DNA of 27,485 bases from Gnetum montanum (lineage: Eukaryota; Streptophyta; Gnetopsida; Gnetales; Gnetaceae), in NCBI GenBank assembly GCA_015680685.1, contig MNCI01003443.1, forward strand, positions 6,541-34,025. Reading direction: 5' to 3'. Under the pieces are notes generated by a model. That model was not told where the DNA came from. It saw nothing but the letters and a program-made list of their open reading frames with translations, and searched no databases. Below, piece by piece: positions 1-9,544 of this stretch. How positions within the stretch are numbered: position 1 is the stretch's first letter; every line of letters starts with the position of its first letter. Position numbers and translations under genes: made by a program.

Positions 1-284
1 AATTTACAACCAGGGATTTTGCTCATATTTTGAACAAAATATTCCAACTGAACAAAATATTCCAACTGCTCCATGTAATGGCCAAATGTGCCAACACATT
101 CTTAGTCAATGGACAAAGACTTAAGTTATATCATCAACATCACATTAAGAAATCGAGAGAAGATGAACTTGTAAGGCTGAGTGACCGAACTTATTCTATA
201 AATGATGAATTACATAACAAGAATCCATTAGAAGCCTTAGCTCTTAAAAATAACCTTCAACAAGACTCTTATGTCATAGAATAA
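1..284 (+). pseudogene. Integrase C-terminal tail of an Athila/Tat-type Ty3/gypsy element (partial)
   Basis: The frame is open from the window edge to a stop at 282-284 and has no ATG start, so it is the end of a longer protein cut by the window. Around codons 24-36 after position 30 it reads FLVNGQRLKLYHQ. This matches the 'VNGxRLKxY' signature that closes the integrase of Athila/Tat polyproteins and lies just after the domain that handles the viral DNA ends. The remaining ~45 residues are hydrophilic and end SYVIE. An 18-bp tandem duplication has doubled the KIFQLN segment without breaking the frame. No polypurine tract or LTR could be assigned downstream. The lineage call rests on one motif. 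Confidence 0.6.
33..68 (+). repeat. Perfect 18-bp tandem duplication
   Basis: aacaaaatattccaactg occurs at 33-50 and again at 51-68 with no mismatch. It adds six residues in frame to the integrase tail. The perfect identity suggests it is recent relative to the general decay around it. Confidence 0.9.
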
Positions 285-858
285 ACTATAAAGTAATATT
301 TATAGTCTACAATTTTTACCTTGAAAAATGTAGAGGGCAATAGAAAATTCTATTGTTAGTTGAGACTATAAATAATTTGGTAGCATCATGTCTATAATGC
401 AAGGGAGAAAGACAACTTCTCCTACCTTGAGATAAGTAGGTTTAAACCCAAAATCCAACTAAGGGTGAGCCTTAAATTAATAAGTGTCTTACACATGATA
501 AACTTTATTATTTTTCAACAATATTCTTCAAGTACAAGTTTCATAAGTCAATGTGGCTAAATAGCTTAGTTTAGGGTAATTTTTATTAGTGTTTTTTTAT
601 TAAATACTTGATTGGATGAGTCACTAAGGTGGAAAGGTTGTGTTATATTGGACCTAGTTTCTCTAGTAGCAAAAGGCATCTATCGATATCAAGCCATGTG
701 AGTAAACCTTACAAAATGAAATTGGCTACCACAAGAACCTCATGATTGAAGCTAATTAGATATTTAATTTCTTGCAAAAAAATAAAAAGCAAAAAATAAA
801 AATAATGACCCCACAAGAACCTTCAATCGTGAGGTGTAGGTTTTAGAACCTACAAATC

Positions 859-901
859 AATAAACTAATAGTCATCACTATTTTAAAACTATCAGTTTAT
901 T
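859..901. repeat. Inverted repeat (14-bp arms, 15-bp loop)
   Basis: aataaactaatagt at 859-872 is complementary to actatcagtttatt at 888-901 except for one position. It lies between two copies of gaggtgtaggtttt, so it may be a small hairpin-bearing insertion. It is too short to assign to a MITE family. Confidence 0.5.
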
Positions 902-1267
902 AGTTTTTATGTACTAAAGACTCGAACCAGAGGTGTAGGTTTTGTTGCTAGGAAACCATGTGGTGGCAACTGAAGAATCCAATTTCTTGATCTATACTAG
1001 TGTTATGTTTTTTGGTTTTTGGTTTTGTTTTTGTAGCAGTAATAGGAATGCACATTGAGGATTTATGGTAATAATTAAGTTGCAACTTGGACGTTGGTGT
1101 TGCAATGTGGATGTGTCATTCCATCAACCACATTCTTTGACTATGCAACTATAGCTATTTCCTACACGTTACCTTGATGGAGATTACTGTTTTTCTACAG
1201 TGGATGTTACGTGGATAATGAGGCATGGTTTCCAATTGTTTTTATAGTTACATGTTCTTGTAGCCGT

Positions 1268-1407
1268 CACCTACATGTGGGTGGTTGGAGCTACATGTTT
1301 CTTTGTCACAAGATTAGCGGACATTATAGTGAATGTTACTTACATGGGTGGTGGTAGTGGATGTTACATTGAGCATTACCTACATAGGTGGTGGTGGTGG
1401 ATGTTAC
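1268..1407. repeat. Degenerate GGT-rich repeat, unit about 33 bp
   Basis: Three imperfect units of the form 'cacctacatgggtggtggt...ggatgttac' start near 1268, 1335 and 1376. A further 'tggatgttacgtgg' occurs near 1201. Short spacers separate the units, so this is an eroded minisatellite-like array. Confidence 0.45.
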
Positions 1408-2399
1408 GTGTGGATAGTAATTACCATGGTCATTATGCATGGGTGATGGCTCCTCATGTGCCAAACTGATCTTTATAAATTCCTTGGCTAGATGCAACAA
1501 AGGAGACAGAGAATAGAAAAAAGGATATAAAGAAATAAAGAGAGGATACTATTGAGAGAACCGCACTAGATTAGACTTTTTGTTTGTGCACAAAATTATG
1601 AAGGAAGAGTGTTGATGCTTTATGGCAATTAACAGCCAACAATGTTTTAAGATTATGAAGTTGTTGCACTACAAAGACAAATTAGATGATGTCTCCTTTG
1701 TAATCTTCCTTATTTATCATAAATTTATTTAAATTAAATTTGGTTTAACTGATTGTATTCATTTTTGAACTTAATGTTAGAAGTTAAGATGAATATTAAT
1801 GATTTTACTTATGGGTGATAGTTGTAAGTGTGGTGTTCTCATTGAATATAGATCTAATCATTAGTTTTATTTCTTAATGATATTTTGACTTTAAATTGTT
1901 CCTCCACAGGATATGACTTGTGGGTCAATCATAAATGAGGTGATAATTTCTACAATGAATAAAACAAAGATAAATATTAAAGGTATCTAGCATCAAATTT
2001 TTCTTGGCTCGTCAGTGAACTTATTAGTAGTCTTGTAGATCTTAAGAGATTAAAAATTATACGTTCATTCTTCTAAGTGTACATTATAGAAGATAGAAAT
2101 GTAGCTCCATGATGATGTAGCTTCTAGAGTAGGTATAGTAGTGGATCATTCTAAATTAGTAGTGACTAAGGATTGGTCTATTTCAACCATAATGAAAAAT
2201 GTTATAAGTTTTTTAGATCTAGTAGAATAGTATTAGACATTTTTAGAGAACTTATCTAAGATTGTAGTGCCTCTACATAAGTTATTCCACATCCCCATTC
2301 CTAATGATATTGTTGCATAACAAAGATGGTGCCTCTTCAAAACAAGTTTTATTGTTATCTTAACAAGATTTAAAAGGGTAGTTGTAATTGAGACCTGAA

Positions 2400-2845
2400 A
2401 GGGCACATTATGATAATGGACATATCTCTTGTGGTAACCTTTGGGGTTTTTACTTAAGGAATTTATACATGAGCTTAGAGGTCATGCCAGCATGGAGTGG
2501 TGGAGCCAATATAGGCAAGTCATAGGAGTCAGGTGAAGCAGGACAGGAAGTGGATTGATAATTCTTTTTGGCTAGATTGTAGGCCTAACTATGGTGGTAG
2601 TGCTGGATTGCCTTTAAGGGATAGATGCCAAAGGAAGAAAACCCCAAGGAACACTCTCATAGCATGATCCAAATACACTATTCCATATCAATAAATCATT
2701 CTTTTCTTTCTCTTTCTACATTTTTCCTATTATTTCCCTTATGCAAAATGTCAAATGTTGCATATATTTGACATTTGTTATATTTTCTTCTTACGAATAA
2801 TGTATATTTGATGTTTGCCATGACATTTAGGGATGGGATGTCACA
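2400..2845 (+). repeat. Possible LTR 3' portion (low confidence)
   Basis: This stretch has LTR-like parts: a poly(A)-type AATAAA at 2690-2695, a pyrimidine-rich run after it, and an end reading gggatgtcaca at about 2835-2845, resembling the usual ...TGTCACA end of Tekay-type LTRs. It directly precedes a pol fragment in the same orientation. An 11-bp perfect inverted repeat (2746-2756 with 2766-2776) lies inside. I could not align it to the partial LTR starting at 4787, which covers the opposite end, so the two cannot be compared. Confidence 0.25.
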
Positions 2846-2884
2846 AGTTACTTAGGAAGGCCTATGTTTTCACTTGTTGAGATG

Positions 2885-3100
2885 CTTTTCAAAAGGCCTT
2901 TAAGGAGCCAAAGTAGAGATTGATCTCAAAACCTATCTTGCTTCCTAGTAAGCCTTAGTATATGTACATAGATGATTTAGGAGAACATTTAGGTGGTGTT
3001 CTCATGCAAGATGATAATATGGTGGCATATGTTTCTATATAATTAAGACCTCATGAAATTGGATATCCAACTCATGAGACACTTTTCAAAAGGCCTTTAA
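2885..3100 (+). repeat. 19-bp exact direct repeat, 197 bp apart, inside the RNase H relic
   Basis: cttttcaaaaggcctttaa occurs at 2885-2903 and 3082-3100. The first copy is native to the RT-RNase H junction (FQKAFKE). The second interrupts the RNase H just after YPTHE, displacing the helix that resumes at about 3118. It looks like templated filler DNA. Confidence 0.7.
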
Positions 3101-3835
3101 TGACACCAAGCCCTAGATGGTGTCATTATCATTGCTCTTAAGATTTGGAGATATTACTTGCATGGTGAATGGATTACCTTCTAGATTGAATATATAAGAT
3201 TATAGTACATTATGAATTATTTGTAACTGAACATTATATGGAGACAATGGATGAAGTTATTTGTTGATTTTCACTTTATAGTGTAGTATCATCTAGGAAA
3301 AGGTAACAAACTTGCATATGTACTAAAGAAGATAGCTGGGAAACTCTACAGGCTTACAATCTTACATAGCCTAAAGAATGTAATAGCTTCTTAGTAGACT
3401 TTAGATTATTAATATCAAGAGAAGATTACAAAATCTTCCTTCAATAAACTTAGTATTTTAAATTAATAGATTTAGCTTGTTGAAATATAAGTATAGGATA
3501 AATGTGCTGATTGCAATCATGTAAAAGCTACTTGATAAGGCTTCCTTGAGTAAGTATTAGATGCATCCAAGTATTGATAAGATGTATCATAGCATCAAAA
3601 GATAGTATTGATAAGTTGTTATGAAGAAAAATGTTTGTCAGTATGTGACTAAGTGTTTGGTATGTCAGCAAATCAAAGTAAAACATTAGAAAACTAGTGG
3701 TTATCTTTATCCACATGCTATTCTTGTGTGGAAATTAAAAACTATTGACATGGAATTCATTATTTAATTACCTCATACTAAAAGGGGGAAAAATATTCCA
3801 TGCTTGTAATCATAGATCTTTTGACAAAATATTTT

Positions 3836-3861
3836 CAATTTTTAGCNTTCCAATTTTTAGC
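3836..3861. other. Ambiguous base flanked by an 11-bp duplication (probable assembly join)
   Basis: An N at 3847 is flanked by caatttttagc on both sides (3836-3846 and 3851-3861). This is what an unmerged contig overlap would look like, so the N may mark a join rather than one unread base. It lies inside the integrase relic. Confidence 0.5.
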
Positions 3862-4775
3862 TATGAAAGCAACATATAGTATATAAGAGATTACTTAGTT
3901 ATTCCTATTAGAGATTATTAGTTACATGAAGTAGCGAGTTAGATTATATTAGCTAGAGAACATAAGTTCACTTCTAGATTTTGATAGTCTTTTTAGAAGA
4001 GTTTATTCTCTACATTGAATCTCAGCTCAACATATCACCTTTAGATAAAGAGAATGAAAAATATTTTAGGAGATATGCTTCGAGATTGTACTTTAGAACA
4101 TGGATATAGTTGGGATAAAGTTCTTCAATTTTTAGAATTTTCATACAACAAAAATTATCAAGCTAGCTTAAAAGTAGCATCTTATGAAGTGTTGTATGGT
4201 AGACCTTGTCATACACCTCTTTGCTAGGATTCCATAGATGATAGATAGAGGACTAGTATAGATAGCATTGATAAGGCTATATGAAAGATTAAGGCTATCA
4301 CAAGAAAAATATAGGTAGTACCAACAAAAAGCATGCCAAAAATAGGAGGTGCCAATTAGAGTTCAATGTTGGTGATCAAGGTTTTCTCAAAGTTTCATCA
4401 TTGAAAGGGATTATCAGGTTTAGTGAATACATTGGCCCTTTTTTAATTTTGAGATAAATTAGTAAAGTTTCCTATCAACTCAATCTTCTATCTACACTAT
4501 AGTTGATTCATGTATTTCATGTTTCTATTCTAAGAAAGTATGTTGTAAATTCTAGTTATAGAATAGACTAATAAAATGTTGAGTCTTAGCTTGATCTTAG
4601 TTTTTTAGAGTGGCTAGTTAAGATCATGGATAGAATGGAGAGAAGATTGAGGAGTAAGATCATTTCAATGGAAAAGGTTATCTAGGGAAGATATGAAGTG
4701 CAAGAAGAAACATGGCAAGTGGAGAAAGATTTTTATACCTCACATCCTAAGACCTTCCTAGAAGAAGATTCTTAA

Positions 4776-4786
4776 GAGGGAAAGAG
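4776..4786 (+). promoter_or_regulatory. Polypurine tract of the chromovirus
   Basis: gagggaaagag is an uninterrupted 11-base purine run directly before TGTAACACCCC, 2 bp after the pol stop codon. In Ty3/gypsy elements such a tract primes plus-strand DNA synthesis. Position and composition both fit. Confidence 0.75.
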
Positions 4787-4998
4787 TGTAACACCCCTAC
4801 CTGAGGCACTCATTACCCCTTGGTATGCTTATCATTTTAATTCTTGATGTCATTTTAGCTAACCTATGTATATGCTTTATTAATATTTTATTATGGTTGA
4901 TTATGATTTTATATTTTGCACTATGTGCCTTGCTCTACCATTTAAATACTCTTTTAATTAAATGTATTTTAATGTCTTATTTTAATTTTTTTTCAAAC
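4787..4998 (+). repeat. 5' part of the chromovirus 3' LTR, truncated
   Basis: The sequence begins TGTAACACCCC, the typical start of Tekay-type LTRs, immediately after the polypurine tract. Only about 200 bp can be assigned. Near 5000 it changes into the LTR of a different element (element 1). The LTR end, its poly(A) signal and a target-site duplication are not visible. Confidence 0.65.
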
Positions 4999-5032
4999 AA
5001 TGGGGTATGCGATATCGCAGCCTACCTTCTCG

Positions 5033-5042
5033 TCTATAAATA
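5033..5042 (+). promoter_or_regulatory. TATA box in the 5' LTR of element 1
   Basis: tctataaata is present at the same place in the 3' LTR (10631-10640), and a related tataaata occurs in the LTR of element 2 (15541-15548). Conservation in three copies supports a core promoter at the U3/R transition. Confidence 0.7.
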
Positions 5043-5207
5043 AGAGGTGGACAGTTCTAACAAGAATTAGTTTAGAGTTAGTTTTGCTTTTAGTTTTTTT
5101 TTTCCTCTCAACCCTTTTCCTCCTAGTGTATGCTCGCAGTGTGGTGATTGTAATTGTACGACATCCTTTATATGAGTGTGACGTACTTGGAGACACACAT
5201 GATCGGC

Positions 5208-5213
5208 AATAAA
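5208..5213 (+). promoter_or_regulatory. Poly(A) signal in the 5' LTR of element 1
   Basis: AATAAA lies about 170 bp after the TATA box and is kept in the 3' LTR (10807-10812). The related LTR at 15400-16306 has a degraded form (aatagag). It would define the end of R. Confidence 0.6.
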
Positions 5214-5680
5214 GATCGAGATTATTTCATCATTGTAGCATTCACTTAGTTTAATTAATTATTTATTTAATCATTATTTACTACTTTCTTAGTTAATATC
5301 TCTTCACCCTAAACTCCTATTAATGCGGAATGAGTACGACTTGATCACGAACATTTAAGTGTGACTTTTTGGTAACCTAGTAGCATACCTAGGATCTACG
5401 CTTGGTAATCCCAATGGTAGTCATGCACGAGGTCCAAGATGTGTATGGATGATTGAGGAATGGATGCTCATCACACTTAGGCTAGTTTAGATTCTCTCTC
5501 ACCCTCTCTCTCCTAGCTTAGTTAATATTATTTACCATCATACCCAGGAGTAGCGTTAGCATAGGAACACATCATACACGTCACTCTAGACTAAACCATA
5601 CGTGGAAAAGCTAATACTAGTCTAGNAAAAAGAAATAATTACAAAAAGTCACATACAAATTCACACATAGTTCCACAACC

Positions 5681-7666
5681 ATGCTTCTCCTACAAGATTA
5701 CAATAATGCCACACCTAGTGAGGAAGTTCATTGGATAACCAACGAACTATATGACAATGAATATTGGAGTACACAACTCGAGGTGGGGGTTTCTTATAAA
5801 CAAAAATGAAGGCAACATCATCCCAACGGATGGAAGCATAACTTACAAGATGATGATGAACCCCTACTAGCCACTACAAGCCTAATGCAAATACAAGAGG
5901 CTATTCGAATCTCCCATAGGCATCATAAAGAGAGCCACCTACCTAGGCTCGATTTAACCAACTTCCCTACTTTCTTAGGAGGCTATGACTTAGATCCACA
6001 TCAACATTTACAAGCCTTCTACGATGCCTGCACATGGAACAACATCGATAATAGTTGGCAAAAACTTAAGCTCTTCCCTATGACACTCATTGGTCAAGCA
6101 AAAGTATGGTATAGATCGTTAAAACCAAATTCAATACAACGTTGGTCAACACTGGTATAACTTTTTAATGAAAGATATCAAACCTACGCAAGTGTGTTAG
6201 CCTTGAGGAGACAAATCTAAGAGTGGAAACAAGCACAACATGAACCCTTGGACATGGCCTTGGAAAGATATTATGCACTATTAAACAACTGTCTAGGCCA
6301 TGAGTTCTCTGAGGAAAGGATAATGTACCATATCATTGATGGGCTTCATGATGAAACAAGAGAGACCTTAGGAATATATGCCCAAGGTCAAATATACGAA
6401 CTATGAACCCATCAAGTCCAAGAGCTTATGAAGTAGGTAGCAAAAGAAGAAGGAGAATTGGCTAGATGGGAGAGTGTTGAAAAACATCAATGGGACCAAA
6501 ATCTTAACTTAACAAAGGTCCATGATCAAAAAAGGGAGAAATCAACCTATCACAAGGAGAAAGAACCATCTTTGTTGGTACAACAATCATTGAAGGAAGT
6601 CAAGGCAAAGATCAATAAGATGTTGTAATGGACGTATAAAAAGTATGAAGAATATATCGATATTATTGGAGATAGAAGTTTTACAACATGAGAAATAGGA
6701 AAAAATATCATTAGACAGTCAGAAAGAAGGAATGAAGGAAATAAGAGCTCAACTGCTGATCATACATATGAATGCAACATTTTCCTGTACGATCACCCCA
6801 AAGGTCAATGCCCAATCTTTTTACATTTATATGAGCATTGGGAAAGCACGTTACATCCAGAGTTCATACAGAGATATTGTGTTCAATCATAGTGGCAACA
6901 ATCCCTGTCATGGGGGAAGCTAGCCCTAAACTGGAGATACCCTTCATATCATCTGAATCCAGATGCTTATCTAGTCCAATACCCTATTTCTCCAACTGGG
7001 TCAACATACTCTATCTCACCGCATTATCATTCTCCCTAATACTATCAGCCCATGTTCTCAACACAACCACCACCTTGTGCACCTTACACTTCTCCTAATT
7101 TTCAACATTCTCATCCTTTCCCTCCTTCTACATCACCACCAACTATTCCTAAGGTGTCTGCACCATAGCAACAACCCATGAACGTTACTTGTGCTACTAT
7201 TTCTAACAACAATGACAGACCTCAGCAACATCAAAGGCATCCCTTCTTTAGAAATGACCCTAGGAAGGGAAAACACAATTTCAAGGCCACTGCATCCTCC
7301 AACTTAGCACAAGTCCAACCCTGTGGTGCACCCTTATCTTCGAATCCAATGCCTCATGTTACTTCATCAGGGCCACCAATTAACATTCCAACAACCATAC
7401 GACCTAATGAAAACAGCCATGGAGAGCAACATCTCAATCCTTGCATACCATCTTACAGTCCTAAATATCATAGTGGGTCAACTCTTTATTTGGAAATCAC
7501 ATCTTATAAATTGCCCCACTATGCTTACTATAACTAAGTGTGTGGAGCCCAATGGGGTAAGTATGATCGGGTCCCAATATTTCCAACATGCAAGGATCCT
7601 CATATTCCATTTATTAATCCTTGTCATCCTCAACCATTTAGTTATGGGGGATATCCCTCATTCTAG
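5681..7666 (+). pseudogene. gag of element 1: one unshifted frame with 11 internal stops
   Basis: Gag would form the nucleoprotein particle that packages element RNA. From the ATG at 5681 to tandem stops at 7664-7669 a single frame of 661 codons keeps its sense without a frameshift, but has in-frame stops at 5807, 6158, 6218, 6404, 6434, 6626, 6689, 6890, 7037, 7166 and 7535. The retrotransposon-gag core is clear at about 5960-6170 (DPHQHLQAFYDAC, KLKLFPMTLIGQAKVWY, LFNERY), then HIIDGLHDETRETLG. A zinc-knuckle-like motif follows near 6777 (CNIFLYDHPKGQC, second Cys replaced by Phe). The C-terminal third is rich in Pro, Gln, Ser and Tyr and ends YGGYPSF. The start was chosen because EYWS.....SY downstream aligns with the gag start of element 2. 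No pol follows. Confidence 0.8.
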
Positions 7667-8235
7667 TAGAAACAAGGATTAATGATCACTTTTTATTTTC
7701 TTTAATTATACAACTTTTTGTTTTCCAATTTTTCATTTTTCAATTTCTTGTTCTACCTTTTTATCTTTTTATCTTTTTATAAGTAATCTTATCTAGAAAT
7801 AAAACACTCATGTGTCTTGTTGGTTGAGGTGTATTCTATGTTATCGAGTCTCAAGTGACAATTATTTGGATAGTGAGCCCATTACACCCACTCATCCACT
7901 CTACAAATAAGAGGTTTTGTTTAAGGGTACAGTGATATTCTTGACATCCTTGAAACTTAAAATTAATTTTGTTTTCATTGTACCTAGAATGAAGAAGGAT
8001 GGATCAAGAAGGAATGATTAGGGTGTGACATCAAGGGAACTTGTAGATTCTATTTGGTAACGTTTGTGGGAGTTATCATGCAACGTGGTTGTACTAAGAT
8101 CCTTGTAGGTCTAATGAAAAATGGGAGTAAGAGTAATCAAAAGGGCACTCAAAAATCAAATGTTGTTCTAGGGGGTTCCACTGAAAAGACATGCACCCAT
8201 GCCTGAAGGTTGGCAGCTTCTTTGGATTCAACAAT

Positions 8236-8285
8236 TGAAAAAAAAAAGAAAAGAAAGAAAGAAAAAAAAAGCAAAACAAAGAAAA
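8236..8285 (+). repeat. Purine-only low-complexity run
   Basis: An A-rich stretch with regular G (gaaa units) and a few C. The same place in element 2 lacks it, so it probably grew by slippage. Confidence 0.7.
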
Positions 8286-8645
8286 GTGCCACAAAGTAAA
8301 AATCACTCCTCCCTTGAATAAAATGCCAAGTGATCATATGCCTTGTTGTTTTGGTACTCTCATAGTCACTTATCATGGGATGAAACAATGCAGTGTCACT
8401 AATTAAAGGAATGGACTTGGTCCTGATCTTGGAACGAAGGGCTGATGACACGTTAATCATGCTTTCATTGTGCCTTGGGTTGGTTACCTCATGTCCCAAT
8501 CTCTACAATCCCTTCTATAGTCCATCTCATCTCACTATTCATGCAGTTGTAGCTCATGTCTTGTGTAGCATAGAATTCTTACCTCATCTTGGTGATATTT
8601 ACATGTGTGTGTTTTCTGGAATCAGTGTGGATTACATTTAACCGT

Positions 8646-8735
8646 TTGAGTGCCCATGGACACTTCTAAGTGTGGTTACGCAAGGGCATTAAAGGTTGGA
8701 ACTTGCTTTGGGGAGGATCCATTTGCATAATTTTT
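8646..8735 (+). other. Conserved non-coding block with hairpin (element 1 copy)
   Basis: ttgagtgcccatggacactt at 8646-8665 is identical to 23861-23880 in element 2. The following hairpin ACACTT-ct-AAGTGT (8660-8673) reads ACACTT-gt-AGGTGT in element 2, so pairing survives with one wobble. Further on, tttggggaggatc is also shared. Confidence 0.65.
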
Positions 8736-9225
8736 GTAATTTTCACCCATGATCCATCTTCCACACACCATTTATTACCCTTAGCATATTGCCAACAATT
8801 TTCTTTCCCTTATTACTATCCTTCCGATTCAATGTTCCTATGAACCATCACATAGCCTTTTTCTCCCATTTGAGGTCCTTATTTATAAATTCCACACCAT
8901 CATAATTATTTGTGCCTTTTGAACTAATTGAATTACCCTAGAACCCCTTAACAATTGCCCAATGTCCTATGTTTACAATGTCAATTTCAAAATATATTAA
9001 AAATTCAGTACATTCTCTAAGTGCCCTAACTTCGATGAAAATATATATACATGACCCCCCTGTGCTAATCAACATCATTTGCAACTGTTCATGCAGGGGA
9101 AGTTTTTCAAATTCCTCTCTATGACTCGTAATTATGCATTCCTTGCTTTCATATCCATAACTCACTTGCTGGTACTCTAATTTTCATTCCGTTTGAACCT
9201 ACTTGAACCCAGAGTGTTCAGCTTA

Positions 9226-9240
9226 GTCATGGGGGAGGGG
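9226..9240 (+). promoter_or_regulatory. Internal polypurine-like motif before the 3' ORF
   Basis: GTCATGGGGGAGGGG lies about 305 bp before the ATG of the 3' ORF. The equivalent site in element 2 is GTCATGGGGGAGAGAG at 24505-24520. It resembles the tract just before the 3' LTR (10493-10502) and could act as a second plus-strand primer site. This is inferred from similarity only. Confidence 0.45.
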
Positions 9241-9544
9241 CACATGTTGAATAGTGCATAAATTTTTTGAAATTCATCATCTCCCAAAAGACATATTTAA
9301 GGTTAATTAGTTGTAAAATTAAGAATAAAATGTGTCACAAACAATTTCATCCCCTTAGCTATACCAGAAAATTAAATTTGGAAACCACCTAAGAAAAGAG
9401 GACTCAACATTATAATCTTTCTAGAACATGTTCTTCCAATAATTAACATCACATGGAAATAAAGTAAATCTATTAAGGTAAGCAGTAAGGTATAACCTAA
9501 CTTTGGTAACAACCTTACTAACGATTGGCCCCGTGTGATTGCAG

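Larger units (their letters stand above)
285..2399. other. No gene recognised; decayed intergenic or transposon DNA
   Basis: I see no protein homology on either strand. By position the left part could be the 3' non-coding part and LTR of the element whose integrase tail ends at 284, but I could not find an LTR boundary. Small structures inside include direct repeats (ccacaagaacct at 729 and 811; gaggtgtaggtttt at 831 and 930), an inverted repeat at 859-901 and a degenerate GGT-rich repeat at 1268-1407. The open frame over 1275-1469 is produced by that repeat and is not taken as a gene. Confidence 0.6.
2860..4775 (+). pseudogene. Chromovirus (Tekay-like) pol remnant: RT end, RNase H, integrase, chromodomain-like tail
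   Basis: Read through stops and frameshifts, this is the 3' half of a Ty3/gypsy pol. In order it shows the RT thumb (FQKAFKE, near 2887), an RNase H start (GGVLMQDD, near 2993) with LRPHEIGYPTHE, then ALKIWRYYLHG and YHLGKGNKLAYVLKK (about 3130-3330). The integrase zinc finger follows (HPSIDKMYH and CLVCQQ, about 3563-3667), then a core starting TIDMEF (first catalytic Asp, 3747). The region GYSWDKVLQFLEFSYN and YEVLYGRPCHTPLC is near 4100-4230. The C-terminal barrel FNVGDQGFLKVSSLKG leads into a chromodomain-like end (EETWQVEKDF) before the stop at 4773. The codon for the second catalytic Asp reads as a stop. Gag, protease and most of RT are absent. It is non-functional. Confidence 0.8.
5003..5625 (+). 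repeat. 5' LTR of element 1, truncated at both ends
   Basis: It aligns with 10596-11224 almost without indels. The first alignable bases are gtatgcgatatcgcagcct at 5003, whereas the 3' LTR extends about 90 bp further left. The copy stops at ctag followed by an N (5626), where the 3' LTR continues for about 130 bp. Many differences between the copies are C/T or G/A exchanges, as expected for decay of methylated cytosines. Short frames on both strands here are not genes. Confidence 0.85.
7667..9544 (+). other. Long non-coding stretch between gag and the 3' ORF of element 1
   Basis: I find no protein here. It aligns in blocks with about 22669-24958 of element 2. It begins with a pyrimidine-rich tract (about 7690-7785, with tandem ctttttat). 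Next come a block at 8022-8051 (gtgacatcaaggg), a block at 8172-8232 (ggttccact...catgcct...ttggattcaa), and a purine run at 8236-8285. A strongly conserved block lies at 8646-8735, and a second purine-rich motif GTCATGGGGGAGGGG at 9226-9240. Conservation in two diverged elements suggests a cis-acting role such as splicing, packaging or internal initiation for the 3' ORF. Minus-strand frames over 8094-8499 come from the pyrimidine complement of the purine run and are not genes. Confidence 0.65.

Noticed and set aside
1275-1469. Plus-strand frame with Trp/Gly-rich sequence
   Set aside because: It is produced by the degenerate GGT repeat.
4993-5212. Frames on both strands over the TATA region of the element 1 LTR
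   Set aside because: They lie inside an LTR, are not conserved in the second LTR copy and have no domain.
6838-7098. Alternative plus-strand frames across gag (also 6732-6923, 7323-7682, 10141-10422)
   Set aside because: The true gag and 3' ORF frames run through these places with family motifs. These are shadows in other frames.
8094-8499. Minus-strand frames of 70 and 116 residues
   Set aside because: Their Phe/Leu-rich centre is just the complement of the purine run at 8236-8285. They lie inside the conserved plus-strand non-coding stretch and resemble no family.
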